Positions 20,904 through 32,960 are shown, numbered from the stretch's first letter. The stretch: DNA of 64,000 bases from Artocarpus heterophyllus (GCA_025403435.1 CM046350.1:27606938-27670937), one strand, 5' to 3'. Made by a program: numbers and translations. Notes: generated by a model from the sequence alone, not told the origin.

Positions 20904-21461
20904 ATGGATGCTATCAACTTAGCTCAGCCAATTCCAGTAATCAAGATGCAGGTTATTCCATCCAAGTATGCAAAGCCAATCAAAATAGCAACTTTTTTTG
21001 ATACTGGTGCTTCGTATACTATTATGAATCTAGATATTCTACCACCCGAATACTGGAAAAAGAAGAAGCAGTATTTTCATGCTGCCAATAATAGTATATT
21101 TAGCATAGAGCTCATTAGCAAGCCAATAAAGCTCCAGTTCTTCCCTGAATGCTCGGTAATCTACTCGGTCATCGGATTAAAACTACTAGCAAAAGATCTG
21201 ATCATTAGATTTGGTCTTTACACTAAAAAGAAAGAATTAAGAATTCTACCAGACGAGTTGGGATACAAACAATACTTCACAGAACCGATCCCTAATTTTT
21301 TTCAGTTATCAATGGATCCTTTCCAACAACTCAAGGATAAGTTAGTGCACGAGTCGTGTGGTACATCATATTTGGAGTTCTTGAAAAAAAATGCTCCAAT
21401 CCACTCTAAACAAGAGAAGATTTCTTTGTCTCTCTCCCATTCAAGCAGAACTAAGATGTAA
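20904..21461 (+). pseudogene. Caulimovirid aspartic protease remnant
   Basis: The open frame of 185 codons contains the retropepsin active-site motif FFDTGASYTIMN near residues 31-42 (about 20994-21029). The flanking strands fit a retroviral-type protease that cleaves the polyprotein. It is in the frame of the coat-protein region. The frame ends at a stop at 21459-21461, while the homologous reading continues into RT in another frame from about 21430, so a frameshift lies there. Confidence 0.7.
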
Positions 21462-22296
21462 TCCTACAAAAGCTAGTCATCTAGGAATGAGTCTTAAACA
21501 TCAACAAATGGCTTCACAAGAATGTGAAGGGCTACAATAGCAAGGACTGATTGAGCCGACAACCTCGTCTTGGGCATGTCATGCATTCTATCTCAATAAG
21601 AGGTCCAAACAAATCAGAGGAAAACAAAGACTGGTAATTAACTACAACCCACTAAATCATTTCCTCTCAGATGACAAATTACCATTGCCAAACTGAAACT
21701 CCTTGTTTTCTAACCTTCCAAATGCCAAAATATTCTCAAAATTTGACCTAAATATAGGAGTTTGGCAATTAGGCATAAAACCAGAAGACAAGCCTAAAAC
21801 TGCCTTTTGTATTCCAAACCACCATTTTCAATGGATAGTTATGCCCTTTGGACTCAAAACAGCCATCATTATTTCAAAAGGCCATGACCAAAATATACAG
21901 CCCAATTCTCTCAAATGCCCTTATATATATTGATGACATTTTGTTGTTCTCACCAAATGTCTAATCCCACCAAAACCTCTTAGCGCAATTCATTGAGATT
22001 ATAGAGGCTTATGGAATAATGTTGTCTGAGAAAAAGATGATTATTAGATAACCCAAAATTGATTTTTTGGGTATGATATTATCCAATGGAGAGTATGAAG
22101 TCCAACCACATATAGCCCAAGAACTGTTAAAATTCCCAAAAGAAAATCTCACAAAAACCCAAGTTCAATAGTTCCTTGGTATCATTAATTACTTCAGAGG
22201 CTTTGTCCTGAGAATCTCAAAGTATGTTAGTCCTCTCACTCAGCTTTTGAAAAAGTACCCTCCAATATGGTCACATGAACATACAACAACTGTACA
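21430..22296 (+). pseudogene. Caulimovirid reverse transcriptase remnant
   Basis: RT motifs are visible in order: the fingers region around 21540-21690 (LVINYNPLNHFL), FSKFDLNIGVWQL (about 21736), MPFGLKTA (about 21841) and the catalytic YIDDILLFS (about 21928-21954). Thumb-like KIDFLGMILSNG and FLGIINYFRGFV follow near 22060 and 22200. The reading moves between frames near 21420, 21870 and 22296 and contains several TAG/TAA stops. The catalytic Asp pair is preserved, but the protein cannot be made. Confidence 0.75.
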
Positions 22297-22824
22297 ATGC
22301 TAAAGCAATGCATGCAAAACCTTCCCCTACTTCAGATTCCTTCACATGGGAAAAGGTTTATCCAGACAGACACTAGCAACAAACATTGGGGAGCTGTCCT
22401 ACTCAAAGAAGATGAAGCTAAGAAAAGAAGAATTTGTGGGTATAAAAGTGGTCACTTTAAAGATTCCCAGCTGCATCACCATTCCACCTTCAAAGAACTT
22501 TTGGCTATAAAAATGGGAATCATGACATTCGAGTTCTATCTTATCGGACATCATTTCTTGTTTGAGACAGACTTTGCAACATCAGCAGGTATAATCAACT
22601 TTAAAAGGAATAAGGCCATTAATGCACAACTACTAAGACTGGCCACATGGTTTGATCAGTATTCCTTTGACATTAAACATATTAAAGGAAAACAAAGTAT
22701 TATTCTTGATTACCTGCCTAGACCATCTATAAATACAATCGCCAAAAAGCATTACCAGACCACCAAAAATAAATCTCACTCTAATACAACCATCCCACTA
22801 ATTTTTAAATGGCTATATCTTTAA
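22297..22824 (+). pseudogene. Caulimovirid RNase H remnant
   Basis: A 175-codon open frame contains the RNase H pattern: a first catalytic Asp in FIQTDTSNKHWGAVL, a Glu in the FKELLAIKMGI helix and a later Asp in LFETDFATS, then LRLATWFDQYSFDIKHIKGKQ, the connection typical of caulimovirid and Ty3-like RNase H. It follows the RT directly after a frame change, as expected in a polyprotein. It is the best-preserved part of the element. Confidence 0.75.
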
Positions 22825-23838
22825 CTCCCTCTTTGTTTCCTAAAGATGCCCATGAAATTCTAGAAGGGAAAAACACTAGAGAAAAGGCAACCACAAGAGC
22901 TTTGTTCATGCAAAACGATCTTATTAAAAAACTAGGTCACCCAATCTACCATGACCTTGGTATCCATCCAGATTACCCTTTTGCAAAAGTACTCCCTCTT
23001 TGAGATGCCCTGCTCATGCCAAAACCACTTGCTCATTTTTTTTTTTTTGTACTTAACCAGTGTCTTTACCATAGCCATATGAGTTCAAACCATTGCTATC
23101 AGGACTTCTATCAGAGTTTTTCAAGACAAAGATGACTTTTAATTAGCATACAAAACCTAAATGGATGTCCTTTCATGGTTTGCTCCACCGTCATAATGGG
23201 ATGAAATCCTTACAAAAGAACAGGAAAAGGTTCGTGGACCAAGATGGGTTTTTCTATACCCTCAAAGGCCAGAAGATTCCATCACTCCTCTGCAATGCTA
23301 TACCATCATTTTTGTAAGTTTGTCATGCAAACTTAATAAAGATAGTTCCATCACTACCAATCCAACAATTGAAGTCTATGGATCCGGTGAAGAGCCCATA
23401 GAAAGCCTTGGAAGAAAACAACGAGAAATTCAGAAACTCTTGTTCATTAAAAACCAGACCATCCTAGACCAGATATGGCCAACACCAAATGAAGATGCTC
23501 CATGGGAATAATTTCCTCCTGACTACAATAGGAAAATTAAAAAGGCAATACAACAACACTCTCAAGACCCATCTGACACTGATGATAATCACAACTCAAA
23601 GCTTTACACCAAGACAGACACTAAAGGAGTCCTTTACAAAAATCCAGGCTTTGTAGATTTCTAGGACTCATATCTTTTCAGCAACTTATCCATTATTGAG
23701 TCATCCACTCCAAAAATCATACAGTCATGTTATGAGGCGTGTCCCCTTATGGATGATGATGAGGTAGAAAAAGCTTTGAGAGAAGCAAAAGAGTGGTCAC
23801 AATGGCCACTTTCTGACCTCAACTATGACACAGACTAA
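22809..23838 (+). pseudogene. Second ORF downstream of RNase H in the endogenous caulimovirid, function unknown
   Basis: Three interrupted stretches (22809-23003, about 23160-23511 and about 23512-23838) share compositional style: Pro- and Trp-containing motifs such as WFAPPS, RWVFLYPQRPEDSI and CYTIIFVSL, ending in an acidic segment (MDDDEVEKALREAKEWSQWP). Position after RNase H and before the promoter fits the extra 3' ORF of some endogenous caulimovirids. I cannot assign a function; comparison with caulimovirid 3' proteins would be needed. Stops at 23001-23003, 23509-23511, near 23662 and elsewhere break it. Confidence 0.45.
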
Positions 23839-24073
23839 AGCAGATTCCCCCAATAACACCATGTGAAGTCTGAGTCAGCCATAATGAAAAGAAGATTCCC
23901 ATCCGGCCTTACTTTTGTTTTATTTAATAATACGTGTACTTATTTAGCCTTTTTGAGTAAGCTTTGTCTTTAACTTTATTAAAGTAATGCGTGCCAAGTC
24001 AGCCTTATCTTTTGCTTTATGTTGTTATTGGTCTGCGTGTATTATAATCTTATTGTAATCTTATCACCAAGGG

Positions 24074-24150
24074 TTTTATATATAGAAAACTTAGTCTTTG
24101 TTGTAAGTAAACTTGAAGCTATCTTGTAAAAAAGCTTTCTGAGAAATAAA
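24074..24150 (+). promoter_or_regulatory. Caulimovirid-type promoter TATA box and poly(A) signal
   Basis: TTTTATATATAG (24074-24085) is followed about 60 bp later by AATAAA (24145-24150). A TATA box closely followed by a poly(A) signal, downstream of the last ORF, is the arrangement of the caulimovirid pregenomic promoter, where the transcript is terminally redundant. The primer site and leader that should follow are not seen. Confidence 0.55.
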
Positions 24151-24155
24151 ATACT

Positions 24156-24455
24156 AATGTGTTTCAAAATGACCTTTTAAATTTCTTAAGTGGAAGGAAT
24201 TTTATAACAAAATAGAGAGTGAATCTTTAGTACTTCACTTCGGTAGATTGAATTCTCAGGCTAAATTAATAGTAACAGCAACTGTTAATCTTAGATAATG
24301 CCAAAAATCTTCGTTATAAGCTAGGTTGGCGATCTAGTAGTAGGCAAAAAATTTAAAGGTCATATGTTTTTATTATGTGTTTATTCAAACAAAGGTCTCA
24401 AATACTATCTTACACCCAATCAATGCCAGCCAGCCTTAAAAGAAAACAAAAAAGG
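24156..24455. other. Junction stretch between caulimovirid and Athila-type LTR
   Basis: Nothing is recognised. It may contain the truncated viral leader or the missing 5' part of LTR copy B, but neither could be aligned. Confidence 0.35.
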
Positions 24456-25930
24456 AGAAATAATTCGATGTCAAAAAGCTTCGAGACAAGTGCAACGTGC
24501 AAGAAACCAACCACACACCACAACGGTTGGATCACAAAATTGATCTCTGGTACGCGTGACGTACATCCCGGACAAGAAGGGAGCGGAAGCAAAAGTGGGG
24601 CCTGAATGCAGTGTGCTCTCAGCCTAGAGGTGGATCGGTTGCAGCGTGTTCCATGGAACTTACGTGTGTCCGCTTTCTTATCCAGTCCTCGTCTGCCATA
24701 TGTGGCCTAAGCCGCCCGGCTCTGGTCCCATTCTACCAAGTGTGCGCTTGTGTCAAACCTGGCTTTAGCTAATTGTTCTCCTTTATAGGTGTGAATGATA
24801 AAAGATAAGAAAAGAATAAAAACGGAAAGTTGTCTTTATCCTCAGAGACCAAATCGGAAAAATATTGAAAAGAAAGTTGATCTGTACTCTCTTCCCGTAC
24901 ATTTTTCTGAGACCCTAGGGCCTTAGCGCCCAAAAGTGGCACCACAGCCTGCTCAGAAGTCAAAAAATTCAATAAAATTTTGAATTTTTTTTAACCTATC
25001 ACTTTACTCAGCCTACAAACAGGGCTTTTTAGGGCACAATTAGGGTCTTTGAAAATACTTTTGGAGACCTTTTGATTAGCTTTCGAAGACAAAATAAGTA
25101 AAAAAAAAAAAAGGTGAGAAGAACACGACGAAGTTGAGAGGCAGACAGGTTGGTCCTTTTCAATACTAGTTTTTATTTTTTATTTTTTATTTTTTTTCAT
25201 GTTTAAGAATATTATTTTGGTTTTATTTTAATTCTTCATGATCTAATTTTATTTTTGGATAGGCCAGATGTAGCCCATATTAGATACTATGCTTTTTATT
25301 GTTTAATTGTTTTTAATGTATTTCCTTTAAGATTATTTATATTATCATGTTCTTCATATTTTTGATTTACAAGATTTAATATTTAAGATTCGACACTCAA
25401 GAAAAATTTTTTTATACGTGATCATTAGATAATACAATCTAAGACTTTATAGAGTTCAAAAGGCCTATATTTCATTTGTAGTTGTTTAAAAAAAATTATA
25501 AAAATCAATTAATTTTTAATTTTTAATAATTTGATTTTTATAAGGATATTGAAATTGGTTATTAGAAATATTTTCGCTTGGCATTCTAGAGATGGAGTTG
25601 AATAAATTAGGGTACTTGGCTAATAGATTGGGAAAACTAATTAGTTATTAATTGTCAATAAAAACACATAATTGACAACTAGGTGAAGTCGAAACCTCTA
25701 GAGTTTATTACCATTGATTATCTTGCCATTAAAATCTTGATTTTCTTTCAATTTTAGAATAGTCTCATTTTTATTGTTTGCAATTTTCTTATTATAAGTT
25801 TTCTAAATAAAATGAAGACTATTTTAATTATAGTACTTAGTAAGAATTTGATAGAAATCCTTAAGGATGACAACCTTTCTCACCAGTCTACTATTAAAAC
25901 TTGACACCGTACACCTACGGTTTTGTCACA
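24456..25930 (+). mobile_element. Athila-type LTR, copy B (5'-truncated)
   Basis: This aligns with copy C from about 59215 onwards: GATGTCAAAAAGCT, AATTGATCTCT, GGATCGGTTGCAGCG, CAAGCCGCC-like and CTTGTGTCA blocks. From 24890 it also matches copy A. It ends at CACA (25930), followed by a tRNA-Asp-type primer site. It lacks the MITE present in copies A and C. The 5' end homologous to 58965-59210 is missing. Confidence 0.7.
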
Positions 25931-25940
25931 AATAAGTTTT

Positions 25941-25957
25941 TGGTGTCGTTGTCGATG
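25941..25957 (+). promoter_or_regulatory. Degenerate tRNA-Asp-type primer-binding site, copy B
   Basis: TGGTGTCGTTGTCGATG resembles TGGCGCCGTTGCCGGGG with mainly C-to-T and G-to-A changes, placed 10 nt after the LTR end. It fits Athila-type priming. Confidence 0.65.
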
Positions 25958-26279
25958 ATTGTTGTTATTTTATTATTGCTAATGTTGTTATCAATTAGTT
26001 TTAGTCTTAATCAACTTTTTTTTCTTTAATATGTTATTTTTCTTTTCTTAATTTTTCTTCTTCCTTTTATTTTTAAAGGTTTCTTAGGTCATTCATGCAA
26101 AGAAATCGAAGCTTTGAGCTTTTCTTTGCAATTTGAAAATCGATAGAATACTTCAGACAATAAAGGCAGCGAAAAAGACCAAAGATAATAGACTGATTGC
26201 AACAATCAACAACAGGAGGCAATCAAAGACTATTACAAGCCCATTGTCCACGACAACTATTTGGGCATCAGGTGTCAAA

Positions 26280-27239
26280 CCATTAATTCCTACAATTTCG
26301 AGTTAAAACCAGCACTAATCAATAAGGTGCAACAGAATCAATTTGAGGGACCCCCGCTTGAAGATCAAACGTCCACTTGGCGATGTTCTTGGAAATATGT
26401 CACATGGCGAAGATGAATGATGTTTTTGAAGACACGATTAGGCTCTGATTGTTCTCTTTCTCATTTAGGGACAAGGCTAGAGGGTGGTTGCAATCCTTGC
26501 AACTTAGAAGCATTACTATTTAGGACGAGGCTGCCCAAAAATTTCTAGAAACATTCTTTCTACCTTCCAAGACAACCCAACTGAGGAGTGAAATTGGAAT
26601 GTTCAAACAACAAGACTTTGAGCCACTTTATGAGGCATGGAAGTGCTTTGAAGACATACTTCAACAATGCCATCAACATGGATACCAAGATTGGCTCCAA
26701 ATGCGATTATTTTATAATAGGTTGAATGGTCATCCTAGGACAATTGTAGATGTCACTGCGGTAGGTACTTTAATAGGAGAACTCCAATAATTGTCAATAG
26801 CCTAACAAGCTCTCTATGATCAAGAAAGCCACTGAAACTCATAAGGTATACAAAATTATTGCTCTCATAGCACAATTTTCAACTTTATCCAACCAATCAG
26901 CAGCTTGGACCACAAAAGGAGCCTCACTAAAGGTAGAATCTATTGGAGCAACAAGTTTGTCATACTCATGTGGTGAAACAATTCCTAAAACAATTCCTGA
27001 ACAGGTGCAACTTGTGAATAAACAGAACTTAACTCTTTTCCACCTTATTACCATCTAGGGCTTCACAACCATAAGAACTTGTCTTATGGTAATAATCGAT
27101 TTTGAGAGTCAAAATGTGATAAGAAGCCTTCTTTGGAGAATCTTTTAAGCACCTTCATTATGGAGATAAGGGCTATATTTACTAAGAATGAAACATGGTT
27201 AGATGATCTTAAGACCCACATAGGTAATATGGGCGTATC
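26280..27239 (+). pseudogene. Athila-type gag, first part
   Basis: Plus-strand reading gives retrotrans_gag motifs: NFELKPALINKVQQNQFEG at the start, then FEPLYEAWKCFEDILQQC and GYQDWLQMRLFYNRLNGHPRTIVD (26599-26790), the signature Gag block of Athila-type Ty3/gypsy elements. A downstream linker (about 26816-27058) and a repeat with HIGNMGV follow. Stops and frame changes break it. The copia element at 27240 interrupts it and the reading resumes at 36798. Confidence 0.7.
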
Positions 27240-28624
27240 TGTTGGGCTTGGTGCCCTAAAAGTTGTGACATTGTACATATTGTTAATAAATAAATAAAAT
27301 GACATTTATTACTATTTTGGTTGATTATATGTATGATGAATGCATTTATAAACATCAAGAAAATTCCATGATTATTTATGTGACTATAAATTTAGCATAT
27401 AAGTGTTATTTGCTTAGGGATAAATTTATAGATAATAATCTAAATAGTCCGTAATAATTAATTAAAGTTTGGGATCTTTAATTAAAAATTACAGGTACGG
27501 TCCAATCTCATCTAAAATGAAATAGTCATTATCCGGACTATTAATGTAGAGACATTATATTGGAGGTACTTTATATAATGAGATTATATAGGACTGGACC
27601 AGATAAATTATGAATCTCTTATAACCATCCGTTACAAATAGAATATTCAAATTTATCACTATGATGATCATATATTTGACAGTCTTAATCCTGAGTATTT
27701 ATTAGACTCCTATTTATGACATTATGTTTTTTGACTTGCATGGTAAAATTTGTCTAAGCATAGATTATAACTTAGCATCTTGGAAACATAAAGTAATAAA
27801 TGGCTGTGAATAATATTATACAGATATGGAATCCATTCCTTCCCTATGAAAGTTAGAAAAATAGTTATCTTGAGTGATAATTCAAGATTTGAACAGTAGA
27901 GCGCTCGTTCATAATAAGATTATGAATTAATTGTTCATTAGAGAATTATTGGAACTCAATGATAAAGATGTAATAAGAGAGGTGAACGGAAATTGAACCT
28001 AGCTCTTATTATGAACTATTTATGGAGGACTGACTTATATGTAATAATTATATCAATGGACTACTCGTTAATTTTCTTTGAGTAATTTCACTATAATCTC
28101 AAGAGTTCAGTTTTAGTTTTTTAGTGGAGTAACACTGAAACTAATAAATTTGGCACATTAATCAAAGAGTTTAATTAATTGTCAAATTTATTGGAGCTTG
28201 GGTTATAGGTCCATCGCTCTCCAATACCACCTCTGTAACACTATATTGGATTTTTGTATAGAATAAATTATACATGTTTAATTCAGAATTATTGAATTCT
28301 GAATTAATTATTCCACACTTGAATTATTAATGTAACACAGAAAAAAATTCTCTGTGACACATAATGTAATGTGATAAATGTTATCACATTTAACTGAGCA
28401 TTAGTTAATTAATTAATTGGTTAATTTTAAAATCTATTCTTAAATAAATGTGATTTATTTTTGAATTTAAATTTAGATATATATATATATATATATATAT
28501 GGTTTTGAACCAAATATTTATATATATATATATATAAGATTTTATAATATATTAATATATATATATATTAATATAATATTATAAAAAAAAGAGGAAAGAC
28601 GTGAAACTTCAGTTTCACGCTTTC

Positions 28625-28672
<48 letters not shown>

Positions 28673-29230
28673 CCGAATTAATCATGTGATTCGGTCATCA
28701 AATAATAAAAAAAATGTAAACTTCCTTTTACTTCACGGATGACTTATATATATACATATGTATGTGTGTGTGTGAGACCGGAATCAGTGTATGATTCGGG
28801 AAAGAAGAAAAAGGAAAAGAAAAAGAAAAGGAAAAGGGAAAGTAAAATTACTAATGGCTCATATATAAAAAGGAGAGATAACAGTTATCTCAGTAATTTT
28901 TAGAGAGAAAAACTGAGTTCTTCTCTAAAGAAAAAGGTCTGCTATCTCATGTGTTGAGTGCATATCAGATTCAAAAAAGTGTGAGGAAAATTCATTCTTG
29001 CATTTTGACGCCCACTCGTCTTTCCATTGGAGTGGAGGCCTGGTTTGGAAGATCGTGGTGTCAAAGAGGAAAGCTAGGATACCCTGATAGTCTTCAAAAG
29101 GTTAGTAAAAATTCCTAAAGCTTTCTATAATTAAAATTATATATCTATTCCCGATGAACAAAATTTTCAGAAAATTTTTGTTTGTCAATGATCCGTTCCT
29201 TACGTTGCGTTTCATATTTTAATTCCAACA
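27240..29230 (+). repeat. 5' LTR of the copia element
   Basis: It starts TGTTGGGC and ends CCAACA. It includes several (TA)n tracts (about 28476-28500, 28520-28536 and 28629-28671) and a near-perfect hairpin at 28593-28625. Confidence 0.9.
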
Positions 29231-29232
29231 AA

Positions 29233-29244
29233 TGGCATCAGAGC
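29233..29244 (+). promoter_or_regulatory. tRNA-iMet primer-binding site of the copia element
   Basis: TGGCATCAGAGC differs by one base from TGGTATCAGAGC and lies 2 nt after the 5' LTR, as usual for plant copia elements. Confidence 0.85.
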
Positions 29245-29249
29245 GGGTT

Positions 29250-30811
29250 ATAGCATATATAATTTTAATTAAACATGATTTTATTTTAATAATATCATGT
29301 TTTTGATGCATGTTTGTGGGCACTTTGCATCTTTGTTAATTTTTATTCATGAGATGAATGATTGTTTGATAAAGGGATTTTTAGTCGTTAATTATATGGT
29401 CCTTTTGGATTAATAATTTTATTTTCAGTTTGATTAGATCAATCTGTGTAAACCCATAAAGGGGTATAGGATTTTTGTAATTTATTATTATTATTATTAT
29501 TATTTCTTCTTTTTTTCTCTTCTCTCCTCTCTTTCACCTGCTACACGTGGAGCGATGAAGAAAAAGATGTACATTGGATTTTTTGGCCCAGTTGAGAACT
29601 TTGGGCCTATCAAATTTCAAAGGTAATCCAGCAAATTGTTGCACAATAAACCACTTGATGAAGACTGCAAAATTGGAGCAGGAAATTATGTATAAATTAC
29701 AAGAAGACCCCTGTAATTTTATTTTTTATTTTTTTTGTTGTTGTAATTTTAATTATCCAAAAGGACCCGGTCAAAAATTCATTGTTTATTTTTATTTTTA
29801 TTTTCATGTGATGATTGTGATAACATGTTCATGCATGATAACATGTCATTTAGGAAAGTGTCCACTTATAGTTATTGTAACATGACATGCATACACTTAG
29901 CATATTATTTTTAGAAAGGAGTTTATAAAATGATTTAATATATGTTAGCATTAATTCAATGAGATTAAATTAATTGGGTTGGTTTTATAAAATCTTAATT
30001 TATTAATCAACCAAATAATGTGAATTTAGTTTTAATAGTTAAGACTTGGTAAAATTCACATTAATTCTAAGTTATCTAATTTTAAATTGTTTAATATTCG
30101 GTAACTTAGACAATTCATAATAAATTTAGATTTTTAGAAAATCTGGTAATTTATTTAAGTGTAAATAAAATGAGATTCTATTAACACATAATATAATTTA
30201 GTAATTAAAAATTGTTTTTATCTACTAGAATTATGAAACATATGATGTTTTATAAGATAAAACACATCTTTTAAAATAATGAGTGGGAGAAGGTAATATG
30301 ACAATATAACCTGCGGTCTCCACTATTAGTACAACACCGTGAGATTTAGGTGGCGCCTCGCGACGCTTTGATTTCGTCCTCCCTACGGAGGGTGTCTATT
30401 TAAATCAATATCAAGGTTGGCTTCCTTGATACAGGATTTTATAATGTATTTCAAAATTGACCTACCCTACGGTGGCAATTTTGAGTTAAGTTCTTAAAAT
30501 CTCAAATAGTGGGTTACACTCATAAAGACATATTGTTAATTATATCTTGACCAAAATAAACGATTATTAATAAATATAGAAAATATGAGATATTTTGAAT
30601 ATATTTATTAATCGAGAATGTCTCAATTCCATTCATAAATAATTTGACCTACCCTACGGCGGCACTTTATTTATTAAAATTGAATAATCGTGGAATTAGT
30701 AAAATATTTTTTTGTGCATCATGCATCACGTTTACTATTCTAAAACATATATTTATGATGTTTATGCAACCATTTTAATTTATGCTATTTTATTTATTTA
30801 TTACAGCAACA
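29250..30811 (+). other. Copia 5' leader with three related stem-loops
   Basis: This 1.6-kb stretch between primer site and gag has no significant coding potential. Three stem-loops with the apical sequence CCCTACGG lie at about 30365-30410, 30452-30485 and 30640-30675. The middle one has 9-bp perfect outer arms (TCAAAATTG/CAATTTTGA). Confidence 0.6.
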
Positions 30812-31720
30812 ATGTCTAATCCAATCATCGCTATTCTCTCAACTAAAAAATTAACCGGAGATAATTTTGTCAAGTGGAAGAGTAACATGAACATTGTACT
30901 AATTTGCGAAAGTTACAAGTTTGTCCTGATGGAGGAATGTCCTCCAGAGCCTGCTACCAATGCTCCTCGTAATGTACGGGAAGCATATGATCGTTGGATC
31001 GAGGCGAAGAATAAGGCCTACTGTTTTCTTTTGGCTGGGATGTCTGACGTGCTTAGGATGAAGCACGAAAGCATGGAGACCGCTTATGAGATAATGCAGT
31101 CTCTGCAAGATATGTTTGGTAAACCTTCTAAAAAGGCACGCCACGAAGCCATTAAGGCAGTAATGAATGCAAAAATGAAGGCAGGGATTTCAGTCAGAGA
31201 ACATGTTCTCAACATGGTTAACTATCTCCATGAGGCCGAGGTCAACGGGGCTATGATAGATGAAGCCACATAGGTGGGGATGATTTTGGAAACCCTCTCC
31301 CCTGCGTTCCTTCAGTTCAAAAGCAACTATTTCATGAATAAGCTAAAATATAACATGACTGAGTTGCTTAATGAGCTTCAAACCTTCGAGTCTATTTCGA
31401 AAGAAAAGACTAAAGAAGCTGAGGCAAATGTTGCAGAAGCTCAACCCTCCTCTTCTACTCAAAAGAATAAGAAGAGGAAGGGGACTGAAGGAAGTGGTAA
31501 GTCTAAGAATGGAGGGCAACCTACGAAGAACAAAAGCAACAACAACAAAAAGAGCTCAAACCAAAAGAAGCCTAAAGGAAAATATTTCCACTGCGGCGTA
31601 GTTGGGCACTGGAAGAGAAACTGTAAGATGTATCTTCAGGAGCTCAAAGAAAAGAAGAACAACGATAAATTAGATTTACTCGTTTTAGAAGCTTGTTTAG
31701 TTGAAGATGATACTTCACCT
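30812..31720 (+). pseudogene. Copia gag (UBN2-type capsid plus zinc knuckle), two premature defects
   Basis: The natural start is probably the ATG at 30812 (MSNPIIAILSTKKLTGDNF), ten codons into the longer frame that opens at 30782. The capsid-like domain has the copia motifs FVKWKSNMNIVL, IMQSLQDMFG and REHVLNMVNYLHEAE. A TAG at 31271-31273 interrupts it in frame. A Ser/Lys/Asn-rich linker follows, then a zinc knuckle whose first Cys is replaced by Tyr (YFHCGVVGHWKRNC, Tyr codon 31583-31585). A second TAG at 31721-31723 stands where protease should begin. Confidence 0.85.
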
Positions 31721-31723
31721 TAG

Positions 31724-32960
31724 ATAATTGATTCAGGGGCAACTAACCATGTTTGTTCTTCTTTGCAGATGCTTAGTTCTTCAAGGGAGCTTGCCGATGG
31801 GGAACAAACGATGAGAGTTGGAACGGGAGAGGTTGTTTCGGCAAGAGCAGTGGGAGTTGTTAAACTTTATTTTAGAAATAAGTTTTTAATTTTAGACAAT
31901 GCTTATTACATTCTTTGTTTTCGTAGAAATTTGATTTCTGTTTCCAGGTTGTTTGAACAAATGTTTAATGTTTCTTTTAATAATAATTATGTTAATATTT
32001 CTAGAAAGGATTTGGATATTTGTTCTGCGCATCTAGAAAATGGGCTTTACACCTTAAGGCCCAACGAAAAAGCACTGCTCAATACCGAAATGTTCAATGT
32101 TGAACAACCTAAACCCAAGAAGCAAAAGATTTCTTCTAATAATGAAACATACCTATGGCACCTTAGATTAGGTCACGTTAACCTTGACAGAATTAACAGA
32201 CTTGTAAAGGAAGGTCCATTAAAAGAGCTAAAAGTTAGTTTTCTACCAGTTTGTGAATCTTGTCTTGAAGGTAAAATGACTAAGAGGCCTTTCTCTGCAA
32301 AAGGCGAAAGGGCCAAGGAACCACTTGCGCTAATACATTCAGACGTCTGTGGTCTAATGAATGTACAAGCACGTGGTGGTTATGAATATTTCGTCACATT
32401 TGTTGATGATTATTCAAGGTATGGTTACATATACCTAATGTAAAGGAAATCTGAAACTTTTGAAAAGTTCAAAGAATTCCAAGCGGAAGCTGAAAAACAA
32501 TTAGGAAAGACGGTGAAGAGTCTTCGATCTGATCAAGGAGGAGAATACCTTGATACTGAATTCAAGGATTATATGATAGAACATGCTATTCTATCACAAC
32601 TCACCGCACCTGGAACACCACAACAAAATGGTGTTGCAGAGAGAAGAAATAGAACGTTGCTTGATATGGTGAGATCCATGCTCAGCTACTCATCGTTACC
32701 CATTTCATTTTGAGGATATGCACTACAAACTGCGGTATATCTTCTAAACATAGTTTCATCTAAGTCTATTTCAAAAACACCTTTAGAGTTATGGAATGGT
32801 CGCAAACCTAGTATGCGACATATCCGTATATGGGGGTGTCCAGCACATGTGCTGAAAGGTAAGACTGGGAAGTTGGAACCACGTTCTAAAGTATGCTTAT
32901 TTGTGGGATACCCAAAGGGAACGAGGGGAGGTTTGTTTTATAGTCCATAGGAAAAGAAAG
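31724..32960 (+). pseudogene. Copia protease, pre-integrase and integrase
   Basis: The protease motif IIDSGATNHVC starts right after the TAG at 31721. The GAG-pre-integrase domain has the His/Cys pattern YLWHLRLGHVN...CESCLEGKMTKRPF (32150-32290). Integrase core residues are visible: Asp in HSDVCG, Asp in SDQGGEY and Glu in PQQNGVAERRNRTLLD. Stops at 32441-32443, 32711-32713 and 32948-32950 interrupt one continuous frame. In a live element this region matures capsids and inserts the cDNA. Confidence 0.85.

Larger units (their letters stand above)
17702..24155 (+). mobile_element. Endogenous pararetrovirus (Caulimoviridae), decayed
   Basis: The order on the plus strand is movement protein, coat-protein region with CCHC zinc knuckle, aspartic protease, reverse transcriptase, RNase H, a further ORF, then a TATA box and AATAAA. 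There is no integrase and no LTR, which separates it from LTR retrotransposons and fits Caulimoviridae. Movement to protease domains share one frame apart from stops, as if from a single polyprotein. This layout plus a second ORF resembles florendovirus-type endogenous caulimovirids; genus placement is an inference. Many stops and at least three frame changes make it non-functional. It is roughly one genome length with the leader and primer site missing. Confidence 0.8.
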
